The position numbers and the translations under genes were made by a program. Below, one piece after another: positions 47,716-58,054 of a stretch of 64,000 bases of DNA (within the stretch, counting starts at the first letter, position 1; the number at the start of each line of letters is the position of its first letter). The notes under the pieces were generated by a model. The model worked only from the letters and a program-made list of their open reading frames with translations. It had not been told where the DNA came from and searched no databases. The stretch comes from an uncultured Ruminococcus sp. (GTDB lineage Bacteria; Bacillota; Clostridia; Oscillospirales; Ruminococcaceae). Location: contig CANQWA010000002.1 in NCBI GenBank assembly GCA_947627445.1, forward strand, positions 1-64,000, written 5' to 3'.

Positions 47716-48930
47716 ATGGCAAAGATTCAAATGACAACGCCGCTGGTGGAGATGGACGGCGACGAGATGACCCGTATTCTCTGGCAGTGGATCAAGGACA
47801 TTCTGCTGACACCCTATGTGGATCTAAAAACCGAATACTATGATCTCGGTCTGGAATACCGGGAAAAAACCAAAGATCAGGTCACTGTTGACAGCGCCAA
47901 TGCCACTAAGAAATATGGTGTCGCTGTCAAGTGCGCAACGATCACCCCCAATGCGGCAAGAATGCCGGAGTACAACCTGTCTCAGATGTGGAAAAGTCCC
48001 AACGGTACCATCCGTGCCATTCTGGATGGTACGGTATTCCGTACACCGATTCTGGTGAAAGGTGTAGAGCCGTATATTCCTACATGGACTGCCCCCATCA
48101 CCATTGCCCGTCACGCCTATGGCGATGTATACAAGAACACAGAACTGAAGGTGGAAAAAGGCTCAAAGGCAGAGCTGGTTGTTACCGATGGAGCAGGCAA
48201 TGAGACACGTGAGTTGATTTTCAATTTTGAAGATACAGACGGCATTGTACAAGGACTGCACAACAAGGCAAATTCTATTGCAGGTTTTGCACGGGCTTGC
48301 TTCAACTACGGTTTGGATCTGAAACAGGATGTCTGGTTTGCCACAAAGGACACCATTTCCAAAAAATACGACCACACCTTCAAGGATATTTTCCAGGAGA
48401 TCTATGACGCAGAGTATAAGGAAAAGTTCGAGGCTGCCGGCATTTCGTATTTCTATACCCTCATTGACGATGCTGTCGCCCGTGTGATTCGTTCTAACGG
48501 TGGTTATATCTGGGCGTGCAAGAACTATGACGGCGACGTGATGTCGGATATGGTTTCTACTGCTTACGGATCGCTGGCAATGATGACCTCTGTTCTGGTT
48601 TCTCCGGACGGTATCTATGAATACGAAGCTGCCCACGGTACGGTTCAGCGTCATTACTACAAGTATCTCAAGGGCGAGGAAACCTCTACTAACTCTGTGG
48701 CAACCATCTTTGCATGGAGCGGTGCGCTGCGCAAGCGCGGTGAGATGGACAACTTGCCTGAGCTGATAGCATTTGCGGACAAGCTGGAACAGGCAACCAT
48801 TCAGACCATTGAAGATGGTGTCATGACTGGCGACCTGTATCTGATCTCCAAGCTGGAGAATAAGAAAAAAGTGAACTCCAAGGAGTTCCTGGAAGCGATT
48901 AACGAGCGTCTGGCTGCACGGATGGCATAA
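47716..48930 (+). CDS. icd: NADP-dependent isocitrate dehydrogenase
   Basis: MAKIQMTTPLVEMDGDEMTRILWQWIKDILLTPYVDL; YEAAHGTVQRHY. Confidence 0.95.
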   Translation: MAKIQMTTPLVEMDGDEMTRILWQWIKDILLTPYVDLKTEYYDLGLEYREKTKDQVTVDSANATKKYGVAVKCATITPNAARMPEYNLSQMWKSPNGTIRAILDGTVFRTPILVKGVEPYIPTWTAPITIARHAYGDVYKNTELKVEKGSKAELVVTDGAGNETRELIFNFEDTDGIVQGLHNKANSIAGFARACFNYGLDLKQDVWFATKDTISKKYDHTFKDIFQEIYDAEYKEKFEAAGISYFYTLIDDAVARVIRSNGGYIWACKNYDGDVMSDMVSTAYGSLAMMTSVLVSPDGIYEYEAAHGTVQRHYYKYLKGEETSTNSVATIFAWSGALRKRGEMDNLPELIAFADKLEQATIQTIEDGVMTGDLYLISKLENKKKVNSKEFLEAINERLAARMA

Positions 48931-48951
48931 ACTGGGAGAGCGATTGATTTG

Positions 48952-49575
48952 ATGCAGAAATATGAAGCGTCCAGCTCTGTGGTACGCCGTCTGCCCCGAT
49001 ATTATCGGCTGCTGAAGGAACTGGAACGGGAAGGACAGCGGCGGACATCATCCCGGGAACTGGGTGAACGGTTGGGGATGACATCGTCGCAGATACGGCA
49101 GGATTTGAGCTGCTTCGGCTGTTTCGGACAGCAGGGGCGTGGTTATACCGTGACAGAGTTGCGGGAACATCTGGAATGTATTATGGGATTGCCCCAGAAG
49201 CTGCCGGCGATCCTGGTGGGCGCAGGCAGTCTGGGCAAGGTGGTTTCAGAAAATGTCCGGTTTGAGCAGCGCGGATTCCGTCTGACCGGTATTTTTGACA
49301 TCAAGCCGGAGTTGATCGGGAAAGAGCTTGCTGGGCTGTCGATCCTGCCTATGGAGCAGTTAGAAACCTTCTGCGCAGAGCATCAGCCGGCGGCGGCGGT
49401 ACTTTGTCTGCCCAAGGAATCTGCACAGGCAGCAGCGGAACAGCTGGTGTCCCTGGGGGTACGGGGACTTTGGAATTTCAGTCACTGTGACATTGCGGTA
49501 AAAGGCGCAAAGGTGGTTACTGTACATCTGGATGACAGCCTGATGACCCTTTCGTATCATCTGCATAACCAGTAA
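48952..49575 (+). CDS. rex: Redox-sensing transcriptional repressor Rex
   Basis: VVRRLPRYYRLLKELEREGQRRTSSRELGERLGMTSSQIRQDLSCFGCFGQQGRGY; VGAGSLGKVV. Confidence 0.95.
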   Translation: MQKYEASSSVVRRLPRYYRLLKELEREGQRRTSSRELGERLGMTSSQIRQDLSCFGCFGQQGRGYTVTELREHLECIMGLPQKLPAILVGAGSLGKVVSENVRFEQRGFRLTGIFDIKPELIGKELAGLSILPMEQLETFCAEHQPAAAVLCLPKESAQAAAEQLVSLGVRGLWNFSHCDIAVKGAKVVTVHLDDSLMTLSYHLHNQ

Positions 49576-49591
49576 CGATACAGGCAAAAAA

Positions 49592-49625
49592 GGTGCTGAT
49601 TTGAAACAAGTCAGCGCCCTTTTTC
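49592..49625 (+). terminator. Terminator downstream of rex
   Basis: GGTGCTGA...TCAGCGCC then T-tract. Confidence 0.75.
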
Positions 49626-49655
49626 CATATTCGCATCGCAATAAGGAGGAAACAT

Positions 49656-50360
49656 ATGACGCCAATACAAGATACCTCAGTGATTCTGGTATGTGCCGGA
49701 AATGCCACCAGAATGCAGGGTGTGAATAAGATCCTGCTGCCTTTGGGAGATACCACAGTGGTGGGGCAGACCATGCGTGCCTTTGAAGCATGTGATCGTG
49801 TGTCGGAAATCATTGTGGTTGCCCGGCAGGCGGATCATGATGCCATTCGGAAAACGGCACAGCAGTGCGGAATTTCCAAACTGCGCACGGTAACGGAAGG
49901 CGGCGCTACCCGGCAGCAGAGTGTAATGTGCGGTCTGCGTGCTTTATCCAAAGAAACCACGATGCTGGCGATCCATGATGGGGCAAGACCTTTGGTGCGA
50001 ACGGATCAGATTGCTCAGGCAATTCAGGATGCTTTTGTGTTCGGCGGTGCTACTTTGGGTGTCCCGGTGAAGGATACGATTAAAGTGGTGAACGATCATC
50101 TGATCGTGGATACACCTTATCGCCCTCATTTGTATATCACCCAGACGCCCCAGGTGTTCCGGCGGGCGCTGTATTTTGAAGCAGTGACTTTTGCCAATGC
50201 CCATGAATTGGATTTCACGGATGATTGTCAGTTAGCAGAAGCCATTGGCTGTAAGGTATACATGTCCGAGGGAGATTATACCAATATCAAGATTACAACA
50301 CCGGAGGATATTGCCATTGCGCAGATTCTTCTGGAACGGCGGCAGAAGGAGGAGAAATGA
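49656..50360 (+). CDS. ispD: 2-C-methyl-D-erythritol 4-phosphate cytidylyltransferase
   Basis: [57 protein letters not shown]. Confidence 0.94.
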   Translation: MTPIQDTSVILVCAGNATRMQGVNKILLPLGDTTVVGQTMRAFEACDRVSEIIVVARQADHDAIRKTAQQCGISKLRTVTEGGATRQQSVMCGLRALSKETTMLAIHDGARPLVRTDQIAQAIQDAFVFGGATLGVPVKDTIKVVNDHLIVDTPYRPHLYITQTPQVFRRALYFEAVTFANAHELDFTDDCQLAEAIGCKVYMSEGDYTNIKITTPEDIAIAQILLERRQKEEK

Positions 50361-50851
50361 TGATTGAAATACCTTTTCGCATCGGACACGGCTATGATGT
50401 TCACCGGCTGACAGAAAACCGCAAGCTGATCCTGGGAGGCGTGGAGATCCCCTATGAGAAGGGACTGTTGGGACATTCTGATGCAGATGTACTGCTTCAT
50501 GCGATTTCGGATGCGTTGCTGGGAGCACTGTCGCTGGGGGATATCGGGAAACATTTTCCGGACACGGATCCGGCATATGCCGGTGCAGACAGTCTGAAGC
50601 TGTTGGCTTTTGTAGCGGAAAAGATTGCGGAGCAGGGGTATGCCGTGGGCAATCTGGATGCAACGATCCTCTGTCAGAAGCCGAAGCTTGCACCATATAT
50701 TCTGCCGATGCGGGAGAATATTGCCCGGGTTTGCGGTGTTGCGGTGGAGCAGGTGAGTGTAAAGGCAACGACGGAGGAAAAGTTAGGGTTTACCGGAGAT
50801 GGGTCTGGCATTGCGGCGCATTGCGTTTGTTTGCTGATGAAGCAAGACTGA
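50357..50851 (+). CDS. ispF: 2-C-methyl-D-erythritol 2,4-cyclodiphosphate synthase
   Basis: [65 protein letters not shown]. Confidence 0.97.
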   Translation: MMIEIPFRIGHGYDVHRLTENRKLILGGVEIPYEKGLLGHSDADVLLHAISDALLGALSLGDIGKHFPDTDPAYAGADSLKLLAFVAEKIAEQGYAVGNLDATILCQKPKLAPYILPMRENIARVCGVAVEQVSVKATTEEKLGFTGDGSGIAAHCVCLLMKQD

Positions 50852-51076
50852 GCCTCTTTTTCTTTCAAATTGCCTTTATGTATTGGCTTGCAAACACCCC
50901 GCCGGAATGTTTGCAGGGTTCTTCGCTGCTGCGGCAGCGAAAAATGACTTTGCCCTTGATTCCAGTTCTTTTTTTCAGAAAAGTCTTTGTCCGGGTTTTT
51001 TGGCATCCTCACTTTTCTCTGCATATATTGAAATGGGGAAATGATTTTCCTACATGATATGCAAAGAGGTGAAAGT

Positions 51077-51307
51077 ATGTCGGGATGCAAGGTCTCTATG
51101 GTTTCATACACCAACGCAGCACGTGCCAAGCGTGTCCTTGCCCGCTATGGATATTCCAGTGAAATTCGCCGACTGCCCCATATCGGTCCGGAGGGCTGCG
51201 GCTTTGTTCTTGAGGTTCAATCGGAATGCAGCCGTATCTCTGAGCTTCTGACGAGAGAGGGTATTCCCTACCGGAAAGCCCAGGAGGAACGTGATATGTC
51301 ATGGTGA
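51077..51307 (+). CDS. DUF3343 (putative Se/S carrier-like) protein
   Basis: CKVSMVSYTNAARAKRVLARYGYSSEIRRLPHIGPEGCGFVLEV; stop overlaps next ATG. Confidence 0.8.
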   Translation: MSGCKVSMVSYTNAARAKRVLARYGYSSEIRRLPHIGPEGCGFVLEVQSECSRISELLTREGIPYRKAQEERDMSW

Positions 51308-52482
51308 CGGTGAACTTTGACAACGCCGCAACCACCTATCCCAAGCCTCCGGAAGTCCGGCAGGCTGTGGCAGAGGCTGTGGCAAGATACGGCAATTCTG
51401 GGCGGGGCGGTCATGCTATTGCAGAACGTACTTCTGAAATGGTTTACCACGCTCGTGAAACCGTAGCGGATTTTTTTGACGCAAAGGTTGAAAATACGAT
51501 TTTTACGCTGAATTGTACCCACGCCCTGAATCTGGCGATCCAGGGGATTCTGAAAGTGGGGGATCACGTCATTATCAGCGATCTGGAGCATAACTCGGTG
51601 TATCGTCCCGTTGCAGCACTGGCAAGGTCCGGACGGATCTCCTATAGCGTGGCAAAGGTCAGCACCGATGATCATATCACGATACGCAATTTTCTTCGGG
51701 AGATCCGACAGAATACCAAGGCGGTGATTTGCACTGTCGCCAGTAATGTCACGGGACAAATTTTGCCATATCGTGAATTGGCGCAGCTATGTCGAATGCA
51801 TGGGATCTGTTTGATTGTGGACGGGGCACAGGGCTGTGGCATTCTCCCTCTGTCTCTGGAACAAGACGGGATGCACATTCTCTGCACCGCCGGACACAAG
51901 GGCTTATACGGTATCACCGGAACAGGAGTGCTGATGACGGACTGTGAATTTCCCATTCAACCCTTGATGCAGGGCGGAACGGGCAGTGCTTCCCGCAGTC
52001 CGCAGCAGCCGGATTTTCTCCCGGATCGTCTGGAATGTGGTACGCTGAATGTCATTGGTGCGGCTTCTCTCTGTGCCGGCATCTCCTTTGTCAAGCGGTG
52101 TACAGTGGAAGGACTGTACCGCCACGAATCTCATCTATGCGATGTGCTTTGCCAGCACCTGAAGCAGATTTCCGGGGTGCGTGTATTCCGGGAAGAAGGC
52201 GCTGCCTATGTGCCTATTGTTTCCTTTACCATAGAAGGGGTTTCGTCTGAGGAGGCTGCTGCGTGGCTCAGTGAACAGGGCTTTTGTCTGCGTGCCGGAC
52301 TGCATTGCGCACCCTTGGCGCATGAGAAGTTGGGGACGGAAGACGGAACGATCCGCTTTGCTCCCTCTGCCTTTAGTCGGGAGCAAGATACGGTTCGGTT
52401 GGCACAATGCGTGAAAAATTATGTCAAGATTTTGAAAAATGGTGGAAACCTATTGAAAAATTCAGGTAATATGTTACAATAG
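51301..52482 (+). CDS. Cysteine desulfurase family protein (class V aminotransferase)
   Basis: VNFDNAATTYPKPPEVRQAV...GRGGHAIAERTSEMVYHARETVADFF...TAGHKGLYGITGTGVL...RAGLHCAPLAHE. Confidence 0.92.
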   Translation: MVTVNFDNAATTYPKPPEVRQAVAEAVARYGNSGRGGHAIAERTSEMVYHARETVADFFDAKVENTIFTLNCTHALNLAIQGILKVGDHVIISDLEHNSVYRPVAALARSGRISYSVAKVSTDDHITIRNFLREIRQNTKAVICTVASNVTGQILPYRELAQLCRMHGICLIVDGAQGCGILPLSLEQDGMHILCTAGHKGLYGITGTGVLMTDCEFPIQPLMQGGTGSASRSPQQPDFLPDRLECGTLNVIGAASLCAGISFVKRCTVEGLYRHESHLCDVLCQHLKQISGVRVFREEGAAYVPIVSFTIEGVSSEEAAAWLSEQGFCLRAGLHCAPLAHEKLGTEDGTIRFAPSAFSREQDTVRLAQCVKNYVKILKNGGNLLKNSGNMLQ

Positions 52483-52492
52483 TAATAGAAGG

Positions 52493-52621
52493 GTGTCCAC
52501 ACACCTTGAAACTCCACGGGGGCATTTGTCCCCGTACATATAGCAACCGACAAAAACTTTTGGCGATTGCTATATGCCGATTCGCACAGAACATGCGTAA
52601 GCATGCGGATGTGCAAGGCAT
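52493..52621 (+). other. Candidate structured leader RNA upstream of cdaA
   Basis: Four consecutive hairpins directly after a promoter (TTGAAA-16-TACAAT at 52453-52480), last one followed by T5. Confidence 0.55.
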
Positions 52622-52754
52622 TTTTAGTCATTATAACGCATATGAAATGCAGGGAATACAAACAAAAGAAGCAAGAAGCTGCGCACACCGAACAAGGCTG
52701 GATGAAAACCGAGCCTCAAGCATGTCTTTTCTTGCCTCTGAAAGGACTGATAGC

Positions 52755-53663
52755 ATGGGAAGCAACATATCGTGGCGTGATCTGGCAGATATGATATTCA
52801 GTGTGATCCGGACAGCCGGTTTGGTGGATGTGCTGGATGTACTCGTCTTGTCCTATATTGTTTATGTGATCATGAAACTGGTACGGGAAACGCGTGCCGG
52901 ACAGCTGGTCAAAGGCATTCTGCTGCTGGTGATTGTCTATATTGCAGCACAGTTCCTGGAAATGAAAGCCATCTCTTACATTATGGCGGAAATGCTAAAT
53001 ATTGGTATTATCGCCATTATCATTCTATTCCAGCCAGAGCTGCGGCGTACTTTGGAAAAGGCAGGCTATACCAAACTTGGATTGCGCTTCGGCAGCGGAA
53101 CAGGCAATGAGAGCAGCATTTGGAGTAAGCCTATCGAGGCGATCTGCGATGCCTGTGTGGAACTTTCCGCAACATCCACCGGTGCATTGATCGTGGTAGA
53201 GCGTCAGACGAAACTGGGAGAACAAATCGAAAACGGCACGATCCTGAATGCCACTCCCAGCAAGGAACTGTTCGGCAATATATTTTATAATAAAACGCCT
53301 CTTCATGACGGTGCAGCTATCATGCGGAATGGTAAGATTCTGGCGGCGGCTTGCTTCTTGCCAAAACCTCAGAAAGAGGAATTCATCAACAAGCGTCTGG
53401 GTTCCCGGCATCGTGCCGCCATTGGCATGAGCGAAAATTCCGATGCCATAGTGATCGTGGTATCGGAGGAGACGGGTTCGATTTCCGTGGCGGAAAATGG
53501 TGTGCTGAAAAGCGGCTTTACCCGTGAGAATCTTCAGAAGCTACTGGTTGACAGACTGATTACGGAAACAACAGAGACAACGATTCATAAAGTGGCAAGA
53601 AAATTGCCCTTTATCCGCCCTCGGACGCAGAAGGAGGGGCAAAATGGCAAGAACCAGAAATAA
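52755..53663 (+). CDS. cdaA: Diadenylate cyclase
   Basis: LLVIVYIAAQFLEMKAISYIMAEMLNIGIIAIIILFQPELRRTLEKAG; DGAAIMRNGKILAAACFLP; GSRHRAAIGMSENSDAIVIVVSEETGSISVAENG. Confidence 0.95.
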   Translation: MGSNISWRDLADMIFSVIRTAGLVDVLDVLVLSYIVYVIMKLVRETRAGQLVKGILLLVIVYIAAQFLEMKAISYIMAEMLNIGIIAIIILFQPELRRTLEKAGYTKLGLRFGSGTGNESSIWSKPIEAICDACVELSATSTGALIVVERQTKLGEQIENGTILNATPSKELFGNIFYNKTPLHDGAAIMRNGKILAAACFLPKPQKEEFINKRLGSRHRAAIGMSENSDAIVIVVSEETGSISVAENGVLKSGFTRENLQKLLVDRLITETTETTIHKVARKLPFIRPRTQKEGQNGKNQK

Positions 53664-54981
53664 TCAAACACCACAAGAAAGCGGATTGGCACAGCGTTTT
53701 TTTGCCAGTCGTTCTGCTATGATGATTACCTCTGTGATCATCGCTGTTGTTTTGTGGTTTGTCATCTCCATCGCAGTATATCCCACCACTCCCCGTACCA
53801 TCTATCATGTGCCGCTGCAAGTGGAAATTGCTGGTACGCCGGCGGAGGAAAACGGACTCAGTGTCATTGATTTCGATGTAGATGAGGTGACGGTGCAGAT
53901 CGAAGGCAATCGTTCTCGCATCGGCAATTTGAATGCAGAAGATCTGTTTGCCACAGCTGTTCTGAGTAATGTGACCTCAGCCGGAACGAAAAATCTTTCC
54001 ATTGAAGTCAAAAGCAATGAAAACGTACAGTTCAATGTCAAAGAAATCAGCCCATCGAGTGTGAATGTGACCTTTGACCGGATTGTCACCATGAGTATTG
54101 ATGTGCGGCCTTCTACCCCGAATATCACTTTTGAGGATCGCTGCGTTCTGGATGAGAAGAACTATTTCGCCACGCCGGCAACCATTGATGTGACGGGGCC
54201 TCAGAGGCAGCTGGAACAGGTGTCCTATGCACTGGCGGAGACCTCGCAGAAGGAGCAGCTTGGTGTTTCCAAGGTTCTGACCGCAGAAAATCTGATATTC
54301 TATAATGAAAAAGATGTACAAGTGGATGATTCGGATTTCACGTATAATGAAGCGACATTCTCTCTTGCTGTGGGTGTGCTCTACCAGAAAACCATGGATA
54401 TTACCTATCAGATCACCAATGCCCCGTCAGGCTTTGACACGGACTCGCTGAAACTGGCACTTTCGGAGAAAAAGATCACCCTGGCGGCGCCCAATTCCTC
54501 TGTGGATGAAATGAAGGAATTTAACATCGGTTCCATATCGCTGTCGGAAATTGATTTGGATTATTCCAATGATTTTGAAGTGACAGTTCCGGAGGGGTAT
54601 GTGAATCAGTCGGGTTTCTCCACGGTAAATCTCTCTTTGGATTCCAAGGGGCTGGCAAAGAAGGACTTTGTCATTTCGGATATTGGCATGATCAATGTGC
54701 CGACCTCTTATCAGTTTGATGTGGTGACCCGTCAGCTGACGGTGAGCATCATCGGACCGGAGGATGTGCTCGCAGAGATTGATACCAGAGATATTACGGT
54801 CAATGTGGATCTCATCAGCTATACCACACAGGCGGATGCAGTAGACGGAGACACCGTGACCTTTAATTATACACCGACCATTTCTATCCGGCGTTATAAT
54901 AATGTGTGGGCAACCGGCGATTACCGTGTGGCTGTGCGGGGCGAAAAGCTGGCTGCGACGACAACAGAGGCAAGCGATTAA
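53644..54981 (+). CDS. cdaR: YbbR-domain protein (CdaA regulator-type)
   Basis: One N-terminal TM then repeated YbbR-like domains; overlaps cdaA. Confidence 0.88.
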   Translation: MARTRNNQTPQESGLAQRFFASRSAMMITSVIIAVVLWFVISIAVYPTTPRTIYHVPLQVEIAGTPAEENGLSVIDFDVDEVTVQIEGNRSRIGNLNAEDLFATAVLSNVTSAGTKNLSIEVKSNENVQFNVKEISPSSVNVTFDRIVTMSIDVRPSTPNITFEDRCVLDEKNYFATPATIDVTGPQRQLEQVSYALAETSQKEQLGVSKVLTAENLIFYNEKDVQVDDSDFTYNEATFSLAVGVLYQKTMDITYQITNAPSGFDTDSLKLALSEKKITLAAPNSSVDEMKEFNIGSISLSEIDLDYSNDFEVTVPEGYVNQSGFSTVNLSLDSKGLAKKDFVISDIGMINVPTSYQFDVVTRQLTVSIIGPEDVLAEIDTRDITVNVDLISYTTQADAVDGDTVTFNYTPTISIRRYNNVWATGDYRVAVRGEKLAATTTEASD

Positions 54982-55255
54982 GGATGTTGTTCAAAATGAC
55001 AAAAGCTTTTTTCGAGTGAGATACGATTTTTAGAGGTTTTGTGCATAGTACACAAAGCGGATAGGCAATTTTCTATCTTTCGGTCGAAATGTTAACAAAT
55101 TATACATTTACTTTTTTGGGAGCGAATGGTATAATAAACATAGCCGAAAGATGAATGTTTCATTTTGAAAGCTGAAACAGAACAGTATCTGCCGTCTGTT
55201 CTGTGACATGAGAATTTCAAGAATGAAACCGAACTATGAAAAAAGGAGCGATACT

Positions 55256-57898
55256 ATGATGAAATCGATTCGTAAAAGAACAAGTGCGCTGATTGTTAGT
55301 GCGGTCATGGCTGCTTCTACACTGTCTGTATTGACAGCTGAGAGTCTGCCGGTTTCCGCATTTACAGCAACCTCCGCAAGTTCTATTAACAAGACAATGC
55401 CGACAGCGGTCAATTCTGATGATCCTGATACACCGGCAAATCAGACAGAATGCACCTTCCAGTGTGCAGCAAAGACAGATGCCTATACTGCATGGACAGA
55501 TACCTCTGGCAAGGGTCCGGCTACGTTCCTGGGCAGTGAGAGTGTAAAGACATTGCAGTTCAACTTCAAAGCAGACGCAATTGTCACACAGTTTTCTTAC
55601 TATTTCGGATGCGCCGCTGACAAATCCCATGCTTACTGGTGGGATTATAAAGATCCTAAAACCGATGAGGCTTATGAGTGCCATCCCTATGCAACGGAGT
55701 TCTCTGTCGTAATCGAGATTCCTTCTTATGCGAATCTTGCGGATAAAGACGGTAAATTCCAGATTCAGAACTGCTATACAGCAACGATCGATGAGGCTAC
55801 CAAGAAGACAACCAGCCGTGCAGATATCACGCTGGTTTCTATTGAAGCAAACGGTACAACAGACACCAGTGAGGGCGAAAGACCGGATTGGATTCCGACT
55901 CCTCCCGATCCCAATCTGCCCAAGGCTGCAGAAAATACCGGCGGTCTGTATTATTCCAGCGCCAACTATGACAATGGCAGCTATGACTTCCAGGATAATG
56001 GCGACGGTACTGCTACGATAACAGCACTGCACTCTTTGAAAATGGAAGAAGATGCTCTGGGCTATGTCCTGACTCCCGGCGACTCCTGCAGCGAAGAGTA
56101 CTATGCAGAAAATGCAGAGGAGTACGGTCTGTCGAATAATCCTTCTGAGGCAGATATCCGTAATGCTGACCTCCCGCTGAACAGTCATAAGTTCACATAT
56201 GATGACTTCAACTTCAAGCCGGGTGTCAATGTTTCTCAGAATGTAAAGGTAAAATCCCTGTCTGTGACACTTCAGGCTGAGGACAACAGCACAAATATCA
56301 CTCGTCTCATGTACGGCGGCGGTCTGAATGTAGAGGCAAAGAGCCCGGCTGATACAGAGTATGCCAAGGCACAGGCTGGCGTAAAGGATGATCCGAATGC
56401 TGGTTATTGGTATAATGATATCGGTGCGGATATGCTGGCTGAATGTGAAGAAGCCGGTGTGGATTGGGGCATCGAAGTTGGCGGCGGTACAGACCTGGCA
56501 AAGCAGGATATGGGCAGCTATATCACGGTAACATGGGATGTTCCGGCAGATGTTGTAGATTATGTTACCACAAAGACAAAGGATCAGATCTCCTTCCAGC
56601 TGTGGTATGTAGAAGCAAACAGCGAGGGCGGCGACAGCGAAGCTCTGGCAAGCGGTCTGAAGATCGTTTCCGCAGCGCTGACTTATGAAGAAACCATCAC
56701 ATTCCCGTACAGTGCGCAGGCTTCTGTGAAGAATGCGGGCTCTGAAAGTGTTGGTAAACCTGTAGAAGTGAATTATTCTGATTTCGGCATGGAGTATGAA
56801 AAGACAGCGGACGTATATGCAGTTCAGTTCGATGTAACCCTGCCCACTGATGCAAATCAGGCTGTTGTTGGCGCAGGCACAAGCGTTCTGGAAAAACTGG
56901 GTCTGGACTACTGGTATCAGAGTGACGACTATTTCAAGAATGATCTGGGCAACTCTACCAGTCAGGCAATGTTCTACTGGGAAAAGACTACCGCAGGCAG
57001 CCGTCCGGATGCAAGCGATACAAAGACACCTAATGCAGCTTACAAAGATGCCGTTGGTACAAAGACTTACACCTATATGTGGATCATGCCGCCGAAGGTA
57101 GCGGAAGGCTGCGTATCCAGCGAAGATACTGGTGCCGTTAAGCCGGCAATCAACAATGTAAGCACAGAAGCAGAGGGCGACCATGTTTCCTTCGGTGTAT
57201 ACTACGCTGGTCTGGGTGAGAACACGGCTGACACCTTCTCCATTGATAACGTAACAGTATACTATGTCGCTGATGATACGAATAACAGCGCAAAGGCATA
57301 TATGTTTGAGGACGAATTGATTGTACCGGATGAGATTGACGTACAGGTCGGCAAATCTGCTCCTCTGGAAGTAAACGTTCCGGGTTGTTCCTTCACTTCC
57401 AGCGATACCACGAAGGCAAGTGCTGGTCTGTCCGAAAATGGCAAGGATGCAGATGTTCGCGGTAAAAACATCACGGATCCGGATGATCCGGTTATTATTA
57501 CTGTAACCACTCCGGGCGGTCAGGTTGCCTATGTTAAGGTTAACGTTCTGGCAGAAGTAACGGAAGTGCCAGCGACAACAACAGAATCAAAAACTACTTC
57601 AGCCACCACAACTACCAAAACAACTACGACAGTCAGCAAGACCACAGATGAAGGTACAGGCACCGTGGATACAGACTATGCAAAACACGCTCTGTACGGT
57701 GATGTAAACCTGGATGGTAAGGTTGATCTGGCTGATGCAATTCTGCTGAATAAGGCTTGCGCAGACGTGGTTAAACTGAATGGTCAGGCACTGGAGAATT
57801 CCGACTGTGAGTATGACCACATGCTGACGGTAGATGACTCTTTGAAGCTGCTTCTGTTCCTGGTACAGAAAGTAAATTCTATCGGTCCTGAGGTGTAA
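55256..57898 (+). CDS. Secreted multi-module dockerin protein, no recognised catalytic domain
   Basis: Signal peptide; tandem beta-sandwich-like modules; BIG2-like segment; Thr-rich linker; GDVNLDGKVDLADAILLNKACADVV dockerin repeat. Confidence 0.85.
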   Translation: MMKSIRKRTSALIVSAVMAASTLSVLTAESLPVSAFTATSASSINKTMPTAVNSDDPDTPANQTECTFQCAAKTDAYTAWTDTSGKGPATFLGSESVKTLQFNFKADAIVTQFSYYFGCAADKSHAYWWDYKDPKTDEAYECHPYATEFSVVIEIPSYANLADKDGKFQIQNCYTATIDEATKKTTSRADITLVSIEANGTTDTSEGERPDWIPTPPDPNLPKAAENTGGLYYSSANYDNGSYDFQDNGDGTATITALHSLKMEEDALGYVLTPGDSCSEEYYAENAEEYGLSNNPSEADIRNADLPLNSHKFTYDDFNFKPGVNVSQNVKVKSLSVTLQAEDNSTNITRLMYGGGLNVEAKSPADTEYAKAQAGVKDDPNAGYWYNDIGADMLAECEEAGVDWGIEVGGGTDLAKQDMGSYITVTWDVPADVVDYVTTKTKDQISFQLWYVEANSEGGDSEALASGLKIVSAALTYEETITFPYSAQASVKNAGSESVGKPVEVNYSDFGMEYEKTADVYAVQFDVTLPTDANQAVVGAGTSVLEKLGLDYWYQSDDYFKNDLGNSTSQAMFYWEKTTAGSRPDASDTKTPNAAYKDAVGTKTYTYMWIMPPKVAEGCVSSEDTGAVKPAINNVSTEAEGDHVSFGVYYAGLGENTADTFSIDNVTVYYVADDTNNSAKAYMFEDELIVPDEIDVQVGKSAPLEVNVPGCSFTSSDTTKASAGLSENGKDADVRGKNITDPDDPVIITVTTPGGQVAYVKVNVLAEVTEVPATTTESKTTSATTTTKTTTTVSKTTDEGTGTVDTDYAKHALYGDVNLDGKVDLADAILLNKACADVVKLNGQALENSDCEYDHMLTVDDSLKLLLFLVQKVNSIGPEV

Positions 57899-57947
57899 AA
57901 CACTCTTGATCTGAGTCTCGACTCAAGGCAAATAAAAACGAATAAAA

Positions 57948-57990
57948 GAGCCCGACGGGAAGTAATTCCTGTCGGGCTTTTTCTTTTTTT
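57948..57990. terminator. Terminator
   Basis: GAGCCCGACGGGAA gtaa TTCCTGTCGGGCTTTTTC. Confidence 0.9.
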
Positions 57991-58054
57991 AAAACCTGCT
58001 TGAATTCTGAAAATCTGCCGAAAATGCGGTGGTTGGAAAAGACGAAACAGGTTC

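Noticed and set aside
52483-52754. ydaO/yuaA c-di-AMP riboswitch upstream of cdaA
   Set aside because: The conserved ydaO core is not visible; only tandem hairpins of unknown type.
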